From the IMG/VR virus record IMGVR_UViG_3300038678_000209, positions 1-53,649 of that record: 53,649 bases of DNA; one strand, written 5' to 3'. The notes beneath the pieces were generated by a model, which had not been told where the DNA came from, ran no database searches, and was given only the letters and a program-made list of their open reading frames with translations. This document shows positions 1 through 8,922 of the stretch, piece after piece. The first letter of the stretch is position 1, and the number at the start of each line of letters is the position of its first letter. This stretch comes from a virus. The translations under genes were made by a program, and so were the position numbers.

Positions 1-127
1 TCCCGCCCGATAGCCGACGTGCGCAGGTTCCCACGACCTTTTCTCACCGCCAGTGGCTCGATGTTGCGGTAACGCATGAATCAACCGGTCCCCACCAATG
101 GCCGCTGTTATGGCAGTATCGGCCACA
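1..127. repeat. Left copy of 127-bp terminal repeat
   Basis: These 127 bases are identical to 53523-53649. A repeat of exactly 127 bases matches the largest k-mer used by common assemblers, so it is most simply the overlap left when a circular or circularly permuted molecule was assembled. The true circular length is then 53,522 bp. The sequence holds the start of the 53141-53599 gene, one 20-bp dispersed repeat and the end of the 108-3302 gene, so both genes are continuous across the junction. A genuine short direct terminal repeat cannot be excluded from sequence alone. Confidence 0.95.
82..101 (-). repeat. Dispersed 20-bp repeat, copy 1
   Basis: On the minus strand this reads CCATTGGTGGGGACCGGTTG, a perfect consensus copy. 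It lies between the end of the leftward gene 108-3302 and the start codon of the next leftward gene, five bases upstream of that ATG (counted on the circle). The GGGGA inside it is the only purine run near that start and may double as a ribosome binding site. The same copy appears at 53604-53623 because of the terminal overlap. Confidence 0.9.
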
Positions 128-3100
128 GGTCCGTATTGTCGTAGGTATCCACACCTGGTCCCTGTGTCCCGAATCGGTGAACTTTTTTGGCAAGCATCAT
201 TTTGAGCGCGCTCATTTTGCGCTGGAGTTGACGCTCGATTTCCGCACGCCGTTCGCTTTTGGCTTCGTTCGCGAGCACATCTAACGACGCGTAACAGGCG
301 ACTACGTGCTTGATGAGCCGCGAATACTGCGGCAGTACCTCGTATACCGTGGTGTCATCAGGGGCGGTGGTCCAATCGGGCCGCAGAGTCACCACCCGCG
401 TTGCGGTGTTGTACGCGGATGCGATGCGCTCTTGGCCGGCGCCTGTACCACTAAGCGTGCGGACCGTGTAGCCCGCGTAGGCGTGCGGGCGAATGTCGAG
501 TGTGCCGTCTGTTGGACTGGCCGGAAACGTAATCGAGTCGGCCGCTCCAGCAGCGGCAGTGGCGGTATGAATAGATACGTCACCTGCCGCGACATACAAC
601 ACCTCCAGTGTCTCAGCGGTGCGATTGAGGTGTTGAAACCGCAGTATGTTACCCTCGACCATAAATCCGTCGCCGCGAAATGTGTACGGGTTAGTGGGCC
701 AAACTTCGTGGGTTGGAATACCAGTATCCAAATCAATTTTTGCAATCCGCCAGATTTCAGCCATGTTGCATGGCAGCAAGTATTCTTGTGTGCCCTGTAC
801 AACTGGGACCTCGTACCGCACGAGGATTGGATGGTCCGTCTCGACGTTGATGGACGCGAGCACTTGATCGAACGCGCTGTGGATGTACTCGATCAAGTCG
901 GCGTCTGGGTACTTGGGTCCGGTGTCGGGTTCGTCAGTTGCCTTGCGGATGAGCGACACGCATTCGGACAAGAAGCCAACGCCGGATAGCGTACCGCTGG
1001 CAGAAACGACCAAGGGCGCGACCAAATCGGTGATTGCATCGCGGATAGCTTTAAGGGAATCGGTGCCGGTAGCGAACCCGGACCCCTGAATTGCTGTGGC
1101 TGCTTCGCCTAGAACCTCCAGCGAGTCAGTAGACGGCGTGTAAGTGCCAACGCCACTGGGAACCGTGGCTGCTTTGGACATCATGGCCCGAAGGTGACTA
1201 ATCAGGTTGTCGGGCGCAGAAGCTCCAAAGCCGGTAGACAACTTCAAAATCTCAACGAGGATAGCGGCACCCGGATCGGCCCAAACCTCAAACGTGTCTA
1301 CGCCTACTTCTGGGGTGAAGTCTAGAGCAGCATCCAAAGTGAAGGTGTTGGTGGACGCGGTGTAAACGCTTACGAGCCGGATATTAGGCTTGTTCCCAGA
1401 ATTCACGTCGCGGGCGAGGACCATCGCTCCGTTGTAGATGTCATCGGTGTCGTCTGCGCCCGCACCGGGAAGGTCGGCCGCCAACGCAATGAGTAGGCTG
1501 GCCGTTGAACCGGCTTGGATTGTAGTGTCGACAAGACGGGTAACCGGAACTGAATCGCTGCTCCATGCAGCGTCCCCACGATCCCGGATAGCTTCAAGGG
1601 AGTCAGTGGCAACCGCAAAGGTGCTGGTGTCGGAAGTCTTAGACATGATGTTGGAGAGTACTGTGCCATCGGCCACCTCAGGAGTCATATCGGGGTTGCT
1701 TGCGACCGGGGTCTTCATCAAGTGGTCAAGGTTGATGTCCAGCAGGGCCGTATCACATGCTGCATTGATCTGGTCTGGAGCAACCCGAGCAACCTCCGTA
1801 AGGGTAAGATTCGTAATCCCCGACGTTGAGATAATCCCTCGAATCGTCACCGTCCCACTGGTGCAGGTACCCTCGATGAGATTGGCCATTCCTTCGAAGT
1901 TCAGGGTATCGGTACCCGCATCCCCCATATTCTCAAGTTGGAGCCCACCGAAGTAATCGCGTACATGGACGTTTGAGCTGCCGAGGGCTCCCCCAAAGTC
2001 CAAAATCGGAGCCGTGGACCCAGTGACACCTGAGTGGCAAGAGTCCAACCAAATATCGCCTGCCTCAATGAGGGTCTGAGTTCCGGAAATCCGACAACTT
2101 TCCAGGTGGGTGTGGGCGATAAGGGAACAGGTCCCCATATCACAGTTTCGGAATGACTGGTTATCACCCGCGCCGGCCATCACTCCAGAAACATCGGCAC
2201 CCTCTACGTGGATACCAACCATTGTCTGACCCCCAAGGGCCAAGGTCCAGTTGTTACCAAAGAAAGAATAGGTAGATGCTGTAGCGGCAAGGGTAATGGA
2301 GGAACCGTTTATGACGTGGAAGTCCCGCATCCCCAAACTGGCTGCCAGAGTGAAGGCAGCCGTGATCGTGCTTACGGGATTGTCAGCGGTGCCGTCGACG
2401 AAGTCCTCCGTATTGGTATTGGACGCATTGGTATCTATGTAGATACGTCCATTTGAGTACCCGACTGAACGAGGCACAATAACGTAGTCGACTAGAATTT
2501 GATCGGTCTTGAGAGTAGTAGTGCCTACAAGGGCTACACTACCTGTCAGAAAGCGAATACGAACCAATCCCAGATTTGCCCCGGTCCCGGTATGAGCCGT
2601 TATTAGTTGATACTCAGCGTCCGCCAACGAAGTGTCGGAATCGAGGGTGCCAATTTGATCCCAGCCCGGAGTGCCCCAGTTGTATGCCCAAACCGTGAGG
2701 TTTTTTCCTGCCCCGGTCCCCTTGTCAAGTTGTATAGTGGCAGTAATCCCGCTGGCGAGTCCGTCCCCCCCGACAGAAAACTCGTAGTACACCTCAATCT
2801 TTTCGGTCCCATCCGTAACGGCTTCAATGTCATGTGTAACGCCGTCTTTGGCGAAGGTGCTATCCTCAGTATTGACTTCGTTCTCACCAGACGTTATGGT
2901 AAACCCGTTGGGGGATGCCTTGGGTGGAGTACTAACGGCAGACGAAGCCGGTACGAAGGGGTCTCCCAGTGTAATCTCCTCCACGGCGGGATGAAATCCA
3001 GTTTGAGTAACAACCAAAGTTACACCGGTGGCCCCCAAAGCAAAAGCTGCATCCGGCCAATCAACTCGGTATAAGCCGGGAGAAGACGTAGAATCCAGCT

Positions 3101-3302
3101 CAATCATCTTGTTGTCAGCGTGGGCAGAGTTTGTTGCGCCTAAAGCAGTGGCATCCACTTTGGCAGCAGGAGCCTCGCCGGTTCGTGTATACTGGAGATC
3201 AAAATTCGTTATGGTTGCGCCCGTCTCCGGCGCCCCAGTGGCAGAGTCCCCGACCATGACGGACCGAGTAACATTAGTCGTACCTTTGACAATGTTTGCC
3301 AT
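108..3302 (-). CDS. Large tail fibre-like protein with C-terminal adaptor-like region
   Basis: This is a 1064-residue protein starting at an ATG that overlaps the stop of the upstream beta-helix gene. Residues 1-120 look like a fibre-type beta domain. Residues about 125-275 are beta-rich. Residues about 285-500 carry a repetitive pattern rich in N, G, S and T, consistent with a right-handed parallel beta-helix. Residues about 500-780 contain recurring DSLEAIRD-like segments. The last ~270 residues differ in character: from PDADLIEYIHSAFDQVL onward they resemble phage head-tail adaptor proteins, with the helix, the VPVVQGTQEYLLP strand and a basic helical tail. If correct, this is a fusion of a receptor-binding or fibre-like protein to an adaptor, or an adaptor with a very large N-terminal extension. 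The assignment comes from sequence pattern only; structural prediction could change it. Confidence 0.6.
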   Translation of the reverse strand: MANIVKGTTNVTRSVMVGDSATGAPETGATITNFDLQYTRTGEAPAAKVDATALGATNSAHADNKMIELDSTSSPGLYRVDWPDAAFALGATGVTLVVTQTGFHPAVEEITLGDPFVPASSAVSTPPKASPNGFTITSGENEVNTEDSTFAKDGVTHDIEAVTDGTEKIEVYYEFSVGGDGLASGITATIQLDKGTGAGKNLTVWAYNWGTPGWDQIGTLDSDTSLADAEYQLITAHTGTGANLGLVRIRFLTGSVALVGTTTLKTDQILVDYVIVPRSVGYSNGRIYIDTNASNTNTEDFVDGTADNPVSTITAAFTLAASLGMRDFHVINGSSITLAATASTYSFFGNNWTLALGGQTMVGIHVEGADVSGVMAGAGDNQSFRNCDMGTCSLIAHTHLESCRISGTQTLIEAGDIWLDSCHSGVTGSTAPILDFGGALGSSNVHVRDYFGGLQLENMGDAGTDTLNFEGMANLIEGTCTSGTVTIRGIISTSGITNLTLTEVARVAPDQINAACDTALLDINLDHLMKTPVASNPDMTPEVADGTVLSNIMSKTSDTSTFAVATDSLEAIRDRGDAAWSSDSVPVTRLVDTTIQAGSTASLLIALAADLPGAGADDTDDIYNGAMVLARDVNSGNKPNIRLVSVYTASTNTFTLDAALDFTPEVGVDTFEVWADPGAAILVEILKLSTGFGASAPDNLISHLRAMMSKAATVPSGVGTYTPSTDSLEVLGEAATAIQGSGFATGTDSLKAIRDAITDLVAPLVVSASGTLSGVGFLSECVSLIRKATDEPDTGPKYPDADLIEYIHSAFDQVLASINVETDHPILVRYEVPVVQGTQEYLLPCNMAEIWRIAKIDLDTGIPTHEVWPTNPYTFRGDGFMVEGNILRFQHLNRTAETLEVLYVAAGDVSIHTATAAAGAADSITFPASPTDGTLDIRPHAYAGYTVRTLSGTGAGQERIASAYNTATRVVTLRPDWTTAPDDTTVYEVLPQYSRLIKHVVACYASLDVLANEAKSERRAEIERQLQRKMSALKMMLAKKVHRFGTQGPGVDTYDNTDLWPILP

Positions 3303-4363
3303 TACTGCTTTCCCGCTCGCTTATTCGGCATGAGGAGCCCCCCGCCGCCTCCGGCAACCGTACTTTCGATCGCGCCGATGTCAGCGCGCTGCGTGCTGCC
3401 GTTTTGTAGGTACCCATCAAATCCAGCGTTCTTCGCAGGGGACGCACTGCCAAGTGAATAGTCGCCTCCGGCTTCGTCTTCAAACTGCGGTGTCGAGACA
3501 ACTTCCCCCTCGAACGTTTGGAACCTGGAACCAGGGTAGGCTGTAGTGTTGTTATTCAAGAGGTTGTTTCGAGAAACGAAAAAGGTGCCCTGGCTCGCGC
3601 AATCAACTCCCTCGACACAATCATAGACAATGTTGTTGATTACCATTGTCCGTTTCCAGAAAGAACTCCCGAGATCGATGCCTGTGTTGGTGGTCTTACC
3701 GTCTCCGTCGATGGTGCATCTTAAAACAAACACAAACGTTCCGTTCCCACCCAAACACTCTATGGCATCGGCACCGTTCCCAAAGAATGTGCAATCAAAT
3801 ATAAACGCACCAGCACTTATTTCGGCTCCCTCACCCGTATTGTTGTCGAATCTGCATCCGATAACGAACGTTTGCCCGCTCCCATCTATTCCGGCACCGC
3901 CGTTCGAGCCGAATAAGCAGTTTTCAAAAAACGTGCGGTCACCACCAGCGTATCCATCCCCAGTTGAGTTAAGAAACGCACAGTTCTTAAAAATCAAATC
4001 GGAGCCGTCCATATTGGCATTGTTAACAGTCGCCCTTTTGAAGATGAAATTCTTGAATACGTAGTGTAGCGAACCAGTAATGGTATCGGCAATGCAAAGA
4101 GTGCGCGTGCTTTCTCCGTCTACGGTGGCTTGACCACCGTCTCCTGGTGTGCTTGTGTACCCCTCAAATGTGATGGTCGCGGATGAAGAACCGGCTGTGT
4201 CTATGAAAGCTGACTCGGTGTAATCGCCATCGGCTTTGACGTAAACTATATCGCCGGCTGCGACAGTATTCATGGCCTTATCTACGGTGGCCCATGCATT
4301 ACCTTCGCTCAGGCCGTCATCAACATCGTTGCCTGTCGCGTCCGAGACGTAGTAAGTTGCCAT
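3302..4363 (-). CDS. Parallel beta-helix tail protein (tailspike-like)
   Basis: The protein has 353 residues. It opens with YYVSDATGNDVDDG and AWATVDKAM, the usual entry of secreted or phage parallel beta-helix proteins, followed by short repeated turns such as NCLFGSNGGAG and DCTFFGNGADA. Near the end is SPAKNAGFDG with DIGAIES, a motif common at the C-terminus of such folds. It is clearly related to the 439-residue protein encoded just upstream (4747-6066), with matching GYTxTPGD, ISRNNLLN-like and SPAxNAGFD segments. A role in host binding or polysaccharide cleavage is likely, but no catalytic residues can be assigned. It is translationally coupled to the 1064-residue protein downstream through a TAATG overlap. 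Confidence 0.75.
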   Translation of the reverse strand: MATYYVSDATGNDVDDGLSEGNAWATVDKAMNTVAAGDIVYVKADGDYTESAFIDTAGSSSATITFEGYTSTPGDGGQATVDGESTRTLCIADTITGSLHYVFKNFIFKRATVNNANMDGSDLIFKNCAFLNSTGDGYAGGDRTFFENCLFGSNGGAGIDGSGQTFVIGCRFDNNTGEGAEISAGAFIFDCTFFGNGADAIECLGGNGTFVFVLRCTIDGDGKTTNTGIDLGSSFWKRTMVINNIVYDCVEGVDCASQGTFFVSRNNLLNNNTTAYPGSRFQTFEGEVVSTPQFEDEAGGDYSLGSASPAKNAGFDGYLQNGSTQRADIGAIESTVAGGGGGLLMPNKRAGKQ

Positions 4364-4378
4364 TGCGTGTGCTTTCGG

Positions 4379-4747
4379 TTACGGGCGCTGTTCAGGTCGG
4401 ATGAGGTTGCCGTCTTCGTCGTAGTGACCATGCATAGTATTGCCTTCCTTAGTGGGCCGGGTCACTGTACGACCATCCACCACAATATCTTCGGTCTCGG
4501 TCGGCTGATTTCGTGATACAACCGCTGTATTGGACCCTCCGACAGTGCTGCCGGGGGGCACTTCACAGTTGGTCAAATTGCACTCAAGAAACGACCGCGG
4601 CGTGTCGTCTCCTGGAAACAGCCGAACCCCATGCGCGCTGCTATCCTGATGAAACACGGGTTGCGGCTGCAAAAAGTTACAGCGGTAGTACGTGTCGTCC
4701 ACAACAGACGGCGTACTCTGCCCGGAAAAGTTCTTGCCACTTGTCAT
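4379..4747 (-). CDS. Small protein between two beta-helix genes
   Basis: A 122-residue protein beginning MTSGKNFSG. The ATG at 4747 is chosen because a strong GGAGG lies seven bases upstream and the start overlaps the stop of the preceding gene (TGATG). The sequence contains SFLECNLTNCEV, a beta-helix-like rung, and ends with GHYDEDGNLI, a pattern typical of short structural beta hairpins. It may be a small virion protein accompanying the spike proteins on either side. No family is recognised. Confidence 0.7.
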   Translation of the reverse strand: MTSGKNFSGQSTPSVVDDTYYRCNFLQPQPVFHQDSSAHGVRLFPGDDTPRSFLECNLTNCEVPPGSTVGGSNTAVVSRNQPTETEDIVVDGRTVTRPTKEGNTMHGHYDEDGNLIRPEQRP

Positions 4748-6066
4748 CACGCACCTCCTACATGCCAAGGATACAGAGGTGGAGTCTCGCCGGCCTCTGC
4801 AAGTTGCTGTTCAAGAGTTTGCTGTCGGGCTCCGATATCCATTCCTAAGTCGGTTCCCTCCAAAGTGCTCTCGTCGAACCCGGCGTTCCTCGCGGGCGAC
4901 ACAATGTTGAGTCGGTAGTCTTGGCTCGCCTCGTCTACAAAACCCGGAACGTCTAAAACTTCTCCCGCATACGTCGCGGCTCCACCAGCGTAGTTGTCCG
5001 TGTTGGCATTCAGAAGATTGTTTCGAGAGATAAGCAGCTCTCCTTGCCCTGACGGACTCTCGATTCCCGTTACGCAGTCGTGAACGATGTTGTTGACAAG
5101 GACATCCAAACTGTCGACTATCGGCTCCACATAGATGCCAAGGTTGCTGTCCTTTGAGTCCCCGTCAATCGTATTGTTTATCGCAATGCGAAATCCCAAA
5201 TTGAGCCCAGTAAAGGTGATTCCAGCACCACCGTTGCTGTAACACACGCACCCAAAAACCAACCCCGATTTGATCTTGATCCCGTCTCCCGCGTTACGGT
5301 ACGACCTGCATCCGATAACGACGGCAGACGAGTCGACGTGACACCCGTTATCGATGTTGTCCGAAAACTCGCACTCCTCAAACCGCCACCAGTCGTCTAT
5401 CTGTACCCCTGAACCCCCGTTGTTGTCAAACTTGCAGTTTTTGCATACGCCGTTGTCCAGACTACCAGAAATGCCGGCGCCGGTGTGGTTCGTACTCCGC
5501 ATGTTCTTGAAAACATGGTACACACCACTGGTTATAATGGTAGAAACCCCGCTACCTCTGGTTCCGCCCCCATTAATCGTGAACCTACCATCGTCACCCG
5601 GTGTAGTGGTGTACCCTTCAATGACGCATGGATCATCGATGGCAGCGACAACGTCGATGGTTATGGTCTCGGTGTAATCAGTGCCCCCCTTAACCCAACA
5701 CTTGTCCCCGGCGCCGTCAAGCGTCGTGTCCATGAACCGATTGATGGTGACAAACGCGCCTCCAATTGCCCACGTCAGCCCCGAAGCGGTCCCTGGAGTG
5801 GGCGTCACGGTTACCGTATCAAGGCCATCATCGACAGCAGTGATTTCAAAAAGGTCGGTACTGCGCCGACCGTTGATTTCACTATTGATGCGGATGCAAT
5901 CTCCCACCACCACAGCGGACAAGTCAGGAGTGTCGCTAGAAAGATCGACTGTGGTAGTTCCGTTCGTAGCCCCCGCGGTCCCGCTGACCTTGGCAGAACC
6001 GGCAGAGGTGCCCCCGTTGTTGTCAGAGCCCGCCACGTTGTCGACGTAGAAATCGTTGGCTGCCAC
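4747..6066 (-). CDS. Parallel beta-helix tail protein (tailspike-like)
   Basis: The protein has 439 residues and starts at a GTG. Residues 1-20 (FYVDNVAGSDNNGGTS) match the entry motif of phage beta-helix proteins. An inserted beta domain of about 80 residues follows, then EGYTTTPGDDGRFTINGGG and a ladder of short rungs with N, C and G (for example NCKFDNNGGSG and GCRSYRNAGDG). The C-terminal RLNIVSPARNAGFDE and DIGAR segments align by eye with the shorter protein at 3302-4363. The two probably arose by duplication and may form successive parts of one spike or bind different receptors. A catalytic activity such as lyase or hydrolase is possible but unproven. Confidence 0.75.
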   Translation of the reverse strand: MAANDFYVDNVAGSDNNGGTSAGSAKVSGTAGATNGTTTVDLSSDTPDLSAVVVGDCIRINSEINGRRSTDLFEITAVDDGLDTVTVTPTPGTASGLTWAIGGAFVTINRFMDTTLDGAGDKCWVKGGTDYTETITIDVVAAIDDPCVIEGYTTTPGDDGRFTINGGGTRGSGVSTIITSGVYHVFKNMRSTNHTGAGISGSLDNGVCKNCKFDNNGGSGVQIDDWWRFEECEFSDNIDNGCHVDSSAVVIGCRSYRNAGDGIKIKSGLVFGCVCYSNGGAGITFTGLNLGFRIAINNTIDGDSKDSNLGIYVEPIVDSLDVLVNNIVHDCVTGIESPSGQGELLISRNNLLNANTDNYAGGAATYAGEVLDVPGFVDEASQDYRLNIVSPARNAGFDESTLEGTDLGMDIGARQQTLEQQLAEAGETPPLYPWHVGGA

Positions 6067-6076
6067 GTGTCACCCC

Positions 6077-6406
6077 CTACGCGTTGCTACCGAAAAACCA
6101 CCCAACCACCTTCGCGCCAGCGTATACCCCTGTCACGAAGTACAAGCTCACCGTCTGTACATTCACGATGCCCAGCGAAGACAACTCAACGGCCTGGCCT
6201 GCTACCAGCTTCACGAGGAAATCTGTCGCACTGGCGTCGGCTGCGTTTACCTTCACAAACAGGTCATCGGTCGCGTCGCAGTTCGTCACGTACACAGGCC
6301 GCGCTGGGCTGGCAAAGGTCCGCACCTCTGTAACTGACCCAGGTGTTCCCGCTGTGGTGATAGCCGCTGCAATCGGCGCGCCCGTTCGGTTTGCATTCGC
6401 ACTCAT
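6077..6406 (-). CDS. Small beta-rich probable virion protein
   Basis: A 109-residue protein rich in V, T, A and short beta strands, with no signal peptide or membrane segment. The ATG at 6406 follows a GGGGA-type ribosome binding site. The segment RPVYVTNCDATDDLFVKVNA resembles small jelly-roll or collar-type phage proteins that present strands to a capsid or tail surface. It lies between the capsid region and the spike genes, so a structural role fits. The exact function is unknown. Confidence 0.65.
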   Translation of the reverse strand: MSANANRTGAPIAAAITTAGTPGSVTEVRTFASPARPVYVTNCDATDDLFVKVNAADASATDFLVKLVAGQAVELSSLGIVNVQTVSLYFVTGVYAGAKVVGWFFGSNA

Positions 6407-6484
6407 GTCAATTCCCCAAAAACACGGCCCGGTGATACCACACCAGGCCAGCGTATTAGTCCTAAAAATTTGGTCCTCTAGCCA

Positions 6485-6874
6485 TCATGTCAAGATGGGA
6501 ATCGGGCTACCAGACTTCTTCTGCACCCAATCCTGTACTTCGTGGCGCTCTTTCGCCTCTTCCGTCTCGACTTCCCACCCGCTCCGCACGGCATTTTCAA
6601 ACCTCTTCTTGATGTCACTTGCCGTCACACCATCACGGGACCTTTCAAGCTGCTTGACCAGCCGCCCGGTTGCAAACTCCATGTTTGGTCCGAGGTCGTC
6701 CACATCGTTTGCCAGCCCCCGATCCTTATTGATCCAATAGGCCAAAAACCACTGCTGTGTCTCTGTGTTGTACGCGGTAAACAACGAATCATCGCGAAGC
6801 CGCCGGCGTAGATGGCGCACAAAATCCGTTTCGATGATTTGATGTTCCCTGCGATCTATCGTAAACGGACCCAT
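6485..6874 (-). CDS. Hypothetical protein downstream of major capsid gene
   Basis: Using the ATG at 6874, which has GGAG nine bases upstream, the product is 129 residues beginning MGPFTIDRREHQII. A TTG at 6958 in the same frame would add 28 residues but lies inside a GC-rich hairpin just after the capsid gene, so it is less likely. The protein is mixed alpha/beta and ends in a charged helix (TEEAKERHEVQDWVQKK). Its place just after the capsid gene suggests a head-completion or head-tail role. It is not recognised. Confidence 0.65.
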   Translation of the reverse strand: MGPFTIDRREHQIIETDFVRHLRRRLRDDSLFTAYNTETQQWFLAYWINKDRGLANDVDDLGPNMEFATGRLVKQLERSRDGVTASDIKKRFENAVRSGWEVETEEAKERHEVQDWVQKKSGSPIPILT

Positions 6875-6933
6875 CCCGCAATTCTCCAAACCACCCGACT
6901 GGCGAGCCGAGCCGCTTACAAGGCTGCACTCGG

Positions 6934-6947
6934 CCCGCCGACGCGGG
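6934..6947 (-). terminator. GC-rich hairpin after major capsid gene
   Basis: CCCGC at 6934-6938 pairs with GCGGG at 6943-6947 around a 4-base loop, 14 bases beyond the stop codon of the capsid gene. There is no clear T-run in the leftward direction. It may act as an mRNA 3' stabiliser or a weak attenuator rather than a strong terminator, which would help set capsid protein in excess over downstream products. Confidence 0.35.
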
Positions 6948-6960
6948 AGGAACCTCAATT

Positions 6961-8499
6961 CTACGTTCCGTCAAAACCTGTGATTTCTGCGATATTGTGC
7001 AGAAGCAGGAAGTTCGGAGTCCGTGGCATCATCACACTCTTGCGCTCGGCCGGAGCCTGGAGCAAGTTGCTGAACTTACCGTTGTGGTCATAACGCGTGA
7101 AGATGCTATCAAACGCGCTCGCCCCACTGGACGCAAGGAACTGCATTTCATCACCAACCCGCTGGTCCATCCTTGTACCTGGAATCGGAGGCGGAACAAA
7201 CCGGTCGATGTCAAATACTCCGGCCTGGAATCGCCCCTTCTCCATGTACGTGCTGGTATGAATGTCCATCTTCCGGCCACCATACCGGTAGTTGAACACA
7301 TCCCAACCGGCCTCAACCTCGACTGCGCGCCCGTTCCGCTCGTACCGGAACCGACCTGGGTAGGTTCCCTTATTGTCGGTTGGGCCTTCAGTTCCACCCC
7401 GAACGAGGCTGTCGATGTTGTCGATAAACCCAAGCAGCACACCGTTCGTCGTGACGGCCTTCGGCAGATCGCTGTCGCGAAAGCTCTCTTTGAAGTACCC
7501 GACGTACCGGTTCAAGAGGCTCTCCGTGAGCGGAGCCGCCGATATGTCGCGCTTCATCGACTTGTACTCACCGTGGTCTCCAACGGTAATGCCGAAGAAG
7601 TCCGTAATGTCCGTTCCGTCGGCTACCCACGCCGCCATCGTGCCGGGCGTAAACCCGACGCTGTCCTTAAGCACGATGATGTCAAGGTCGCCGCCAGCAC
7701 CAGCATACGTGATCCCACCACCAAGCACAGTCGTAGTCTGCAACTCACCGCCGTCAATTCGCCGCAGCCGCACAACCTGCGCTTCGTAGTCAATGTTGTC
7801 CACATACACTAGGAAGTTGCTGTTGCGCTTCACGGTCCCAGCAGCGTTGAACAAATCAATCAGTTGACCCTTCTCCAGCCGGTGAATCCGACCAGTCGCA
7901 AGGGACGAACTCGCACCGGAAATGTCCACGTTGATCGCACCAGTGTCACCCGATACGTCCGTTACGGTCGCGCTCGTGTTTCCGATCGCGGCCAGCGCTA
8001 CAGTTGACGGCGCAGTCGAATAGAACGCACCAAGTTCTTGCTGCAACGTGAGCTTGGCCAGTCCCTTCACATAGAACGGCGTTACCGCCCCAATGCTGGA
8101 GTTCAGCCGATCAGTCTGGAGGATGTCACGTGGAATGAACAAGTTCAGCTTGTGCTTGACCAATTGTACCTGGGACGTGAGAAACGTCGGCGCACTTACC
8201 TCGTCGAAGCCCGGCCAAGTTTCTGGCGTACCAAACGCGGAAAAACTCCACGTCGGATCGTTGACCATATCGCTGCCCAGTGGGGACCCAAAACTTCCAC
8301 CGCCGGCCAGACCCAGACCCCAGACCTTCTTCACCTTGTAGTCGCGCCCAATGCCTTCATTGCGCACGACGTTTGACCACGTGCGCCGCGCCATAGCGTA
8401 CACCGGGTCCTTAATTACTCCTCTTTCGTAAATTGAAGGTAGAAGTTCCTCGCGAAGGGTCTGACTCAAAGTCGACTCGAGAATCGTGGTAGTAGCCAC
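6961..8499 (-). CDS. Major capsid protein
   Basis: The protein has 512 residues and starts at a GTG. It is assigned from position (after portal and scaffold), size and overall pattern: an N-terminal helical arm (LESTLSQTLREELLPSIYERG), VQLVKHKLNLFIPRDILQTD typical of the long helix/E-loop region of podovirus capsids, and a C-terminal half rich in aromatic beta strands (VEAGWDVFNYRYGG, FQAGVFDIDRF). It should form the HK97-fold shell assembled on the scaffold encoded upstream. A promoter inside the scaffold gene (9274-9302) and a hairpin after the capsid gene would favour high capsid expression. Mass spectrometry of virions would settle it. Confidence 0.75.
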   Translation of the reverse strand: MATTTILESTLSQTLREELLPSIYERGVIKDPVYAMARRTWSNVVRNEGIGRDYKVKKVWGLGLAGGGSFGSPLGSDMVNDPTWSFSAFGTPETWPGFDEVSAPTFLTSQVQLVKHKLNLFIPRDILQTDRLNSSIGAVTPFYVKGLAKLTLQQELGAFYSTAPSTVALAAIGNTSATVTDVSGDTGAINVDISGASSSLATGRIHRLEKGQLIDLFNAAGTVKRNSNFLVYVDNIDYEAQVVRLRRIDGGELQTTTVLGGGITYAGAGGDLDIIVLKDSVGFTPGTMAAWVADGTDITDFFGITVGDHGEYKSMKRDISAAPLTESLLNRYVGYFKESFRDSDLPKAVTTNGVLLGFIDNIDSLVRGGTEGPTDNKGTYPGRFRYERNGRAVEVEAGWDVFNYRYGGRKMDIHTSTYMEKGRFQAGVFDIDRFVPPPIPGTRMDQRVGDEMQFLASSGASAFDSIFTRYDHNGKFSNLLQAPAERKSVMMPRTPNFLLLHNIAEITGFDGT

Positions 8500-8529
8500 T
8501 GTTTCATCCGACCACGGTTAGCCCGTGAG

Positions 8530-8919
8530 TCATTCACTTTCTGCACTAGTGTAGTGCAATGCTCTATGACAATTAGCGCACAACAAAGTGCACTTCTCAA
8601 TTTCTTCCAGCAACCGTTTCCGGTTTCGGCTCCATCCTTGGCCGACAGAAAAACTTTTTGTTTCTCTGTCCTTATGGTGAAAGTCTAGGCACACCGGGCG
8701 TGATTCTCCACACACGCTGCACCCCACAGAAGACTTCAACTCGTCGGCCCACTCCCGATATTCCTTGTAATACGCCTTCGCCCAAACAGCACGCGACTTG
8801 GCGTACTTCTTTCGCCGCGCGGCAAATTGCGTAACCGAACGGCGATAGTAGGCGCGTCGCTTGGCGCGCTTCTCCTCTGGCGTCAACTTTGTCCACTTGC
8901 TTCCATTCCGCTTCGCCAC
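8530..8919 (-). CDS. HNH endonuclease
   Basis: A 129-residue protein with a basic N-terminal half (EKRAKRRAYYRRS and KKYAKSRAVW) and a C-terminal HNH core. The core has a CSVCGE zinc knuckle, CLDFHHKD holding the first catalytic histidine, and CTLLCANCHRALH with the second knuckle and last histidine. All key residues are present, so it is probably active. The start is a GTG with GGGGGAT upstream. It sits between scaffold and capsid genes, a typical insertion point for free-standing homing nucleases in phage late operons. It appears to have entered without disrupting either neighbour. Confidence 0.9.
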   Translation of the reverse strand: MAKRNGSKWTKLTPEEKRAKRRAYYRRSVTQFAARRKKYAKSRAVWAKAYYKEYREWADELKSSVGCSVCGESRPVCLDFHHKDRETKSFSVGQGWSRNRKRLLEEIEKCTLLCANCHRALHYTSAESE

Positions 8920-8922
8920 TGC

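Noticed and set aside
306-989. A 227-codon rightward frame opposite the fibre/adaptor gene
   Set aside because: It is the antisense shadow of a well-supported 1064-residue gene and has no ribosome binding site or operon partner.
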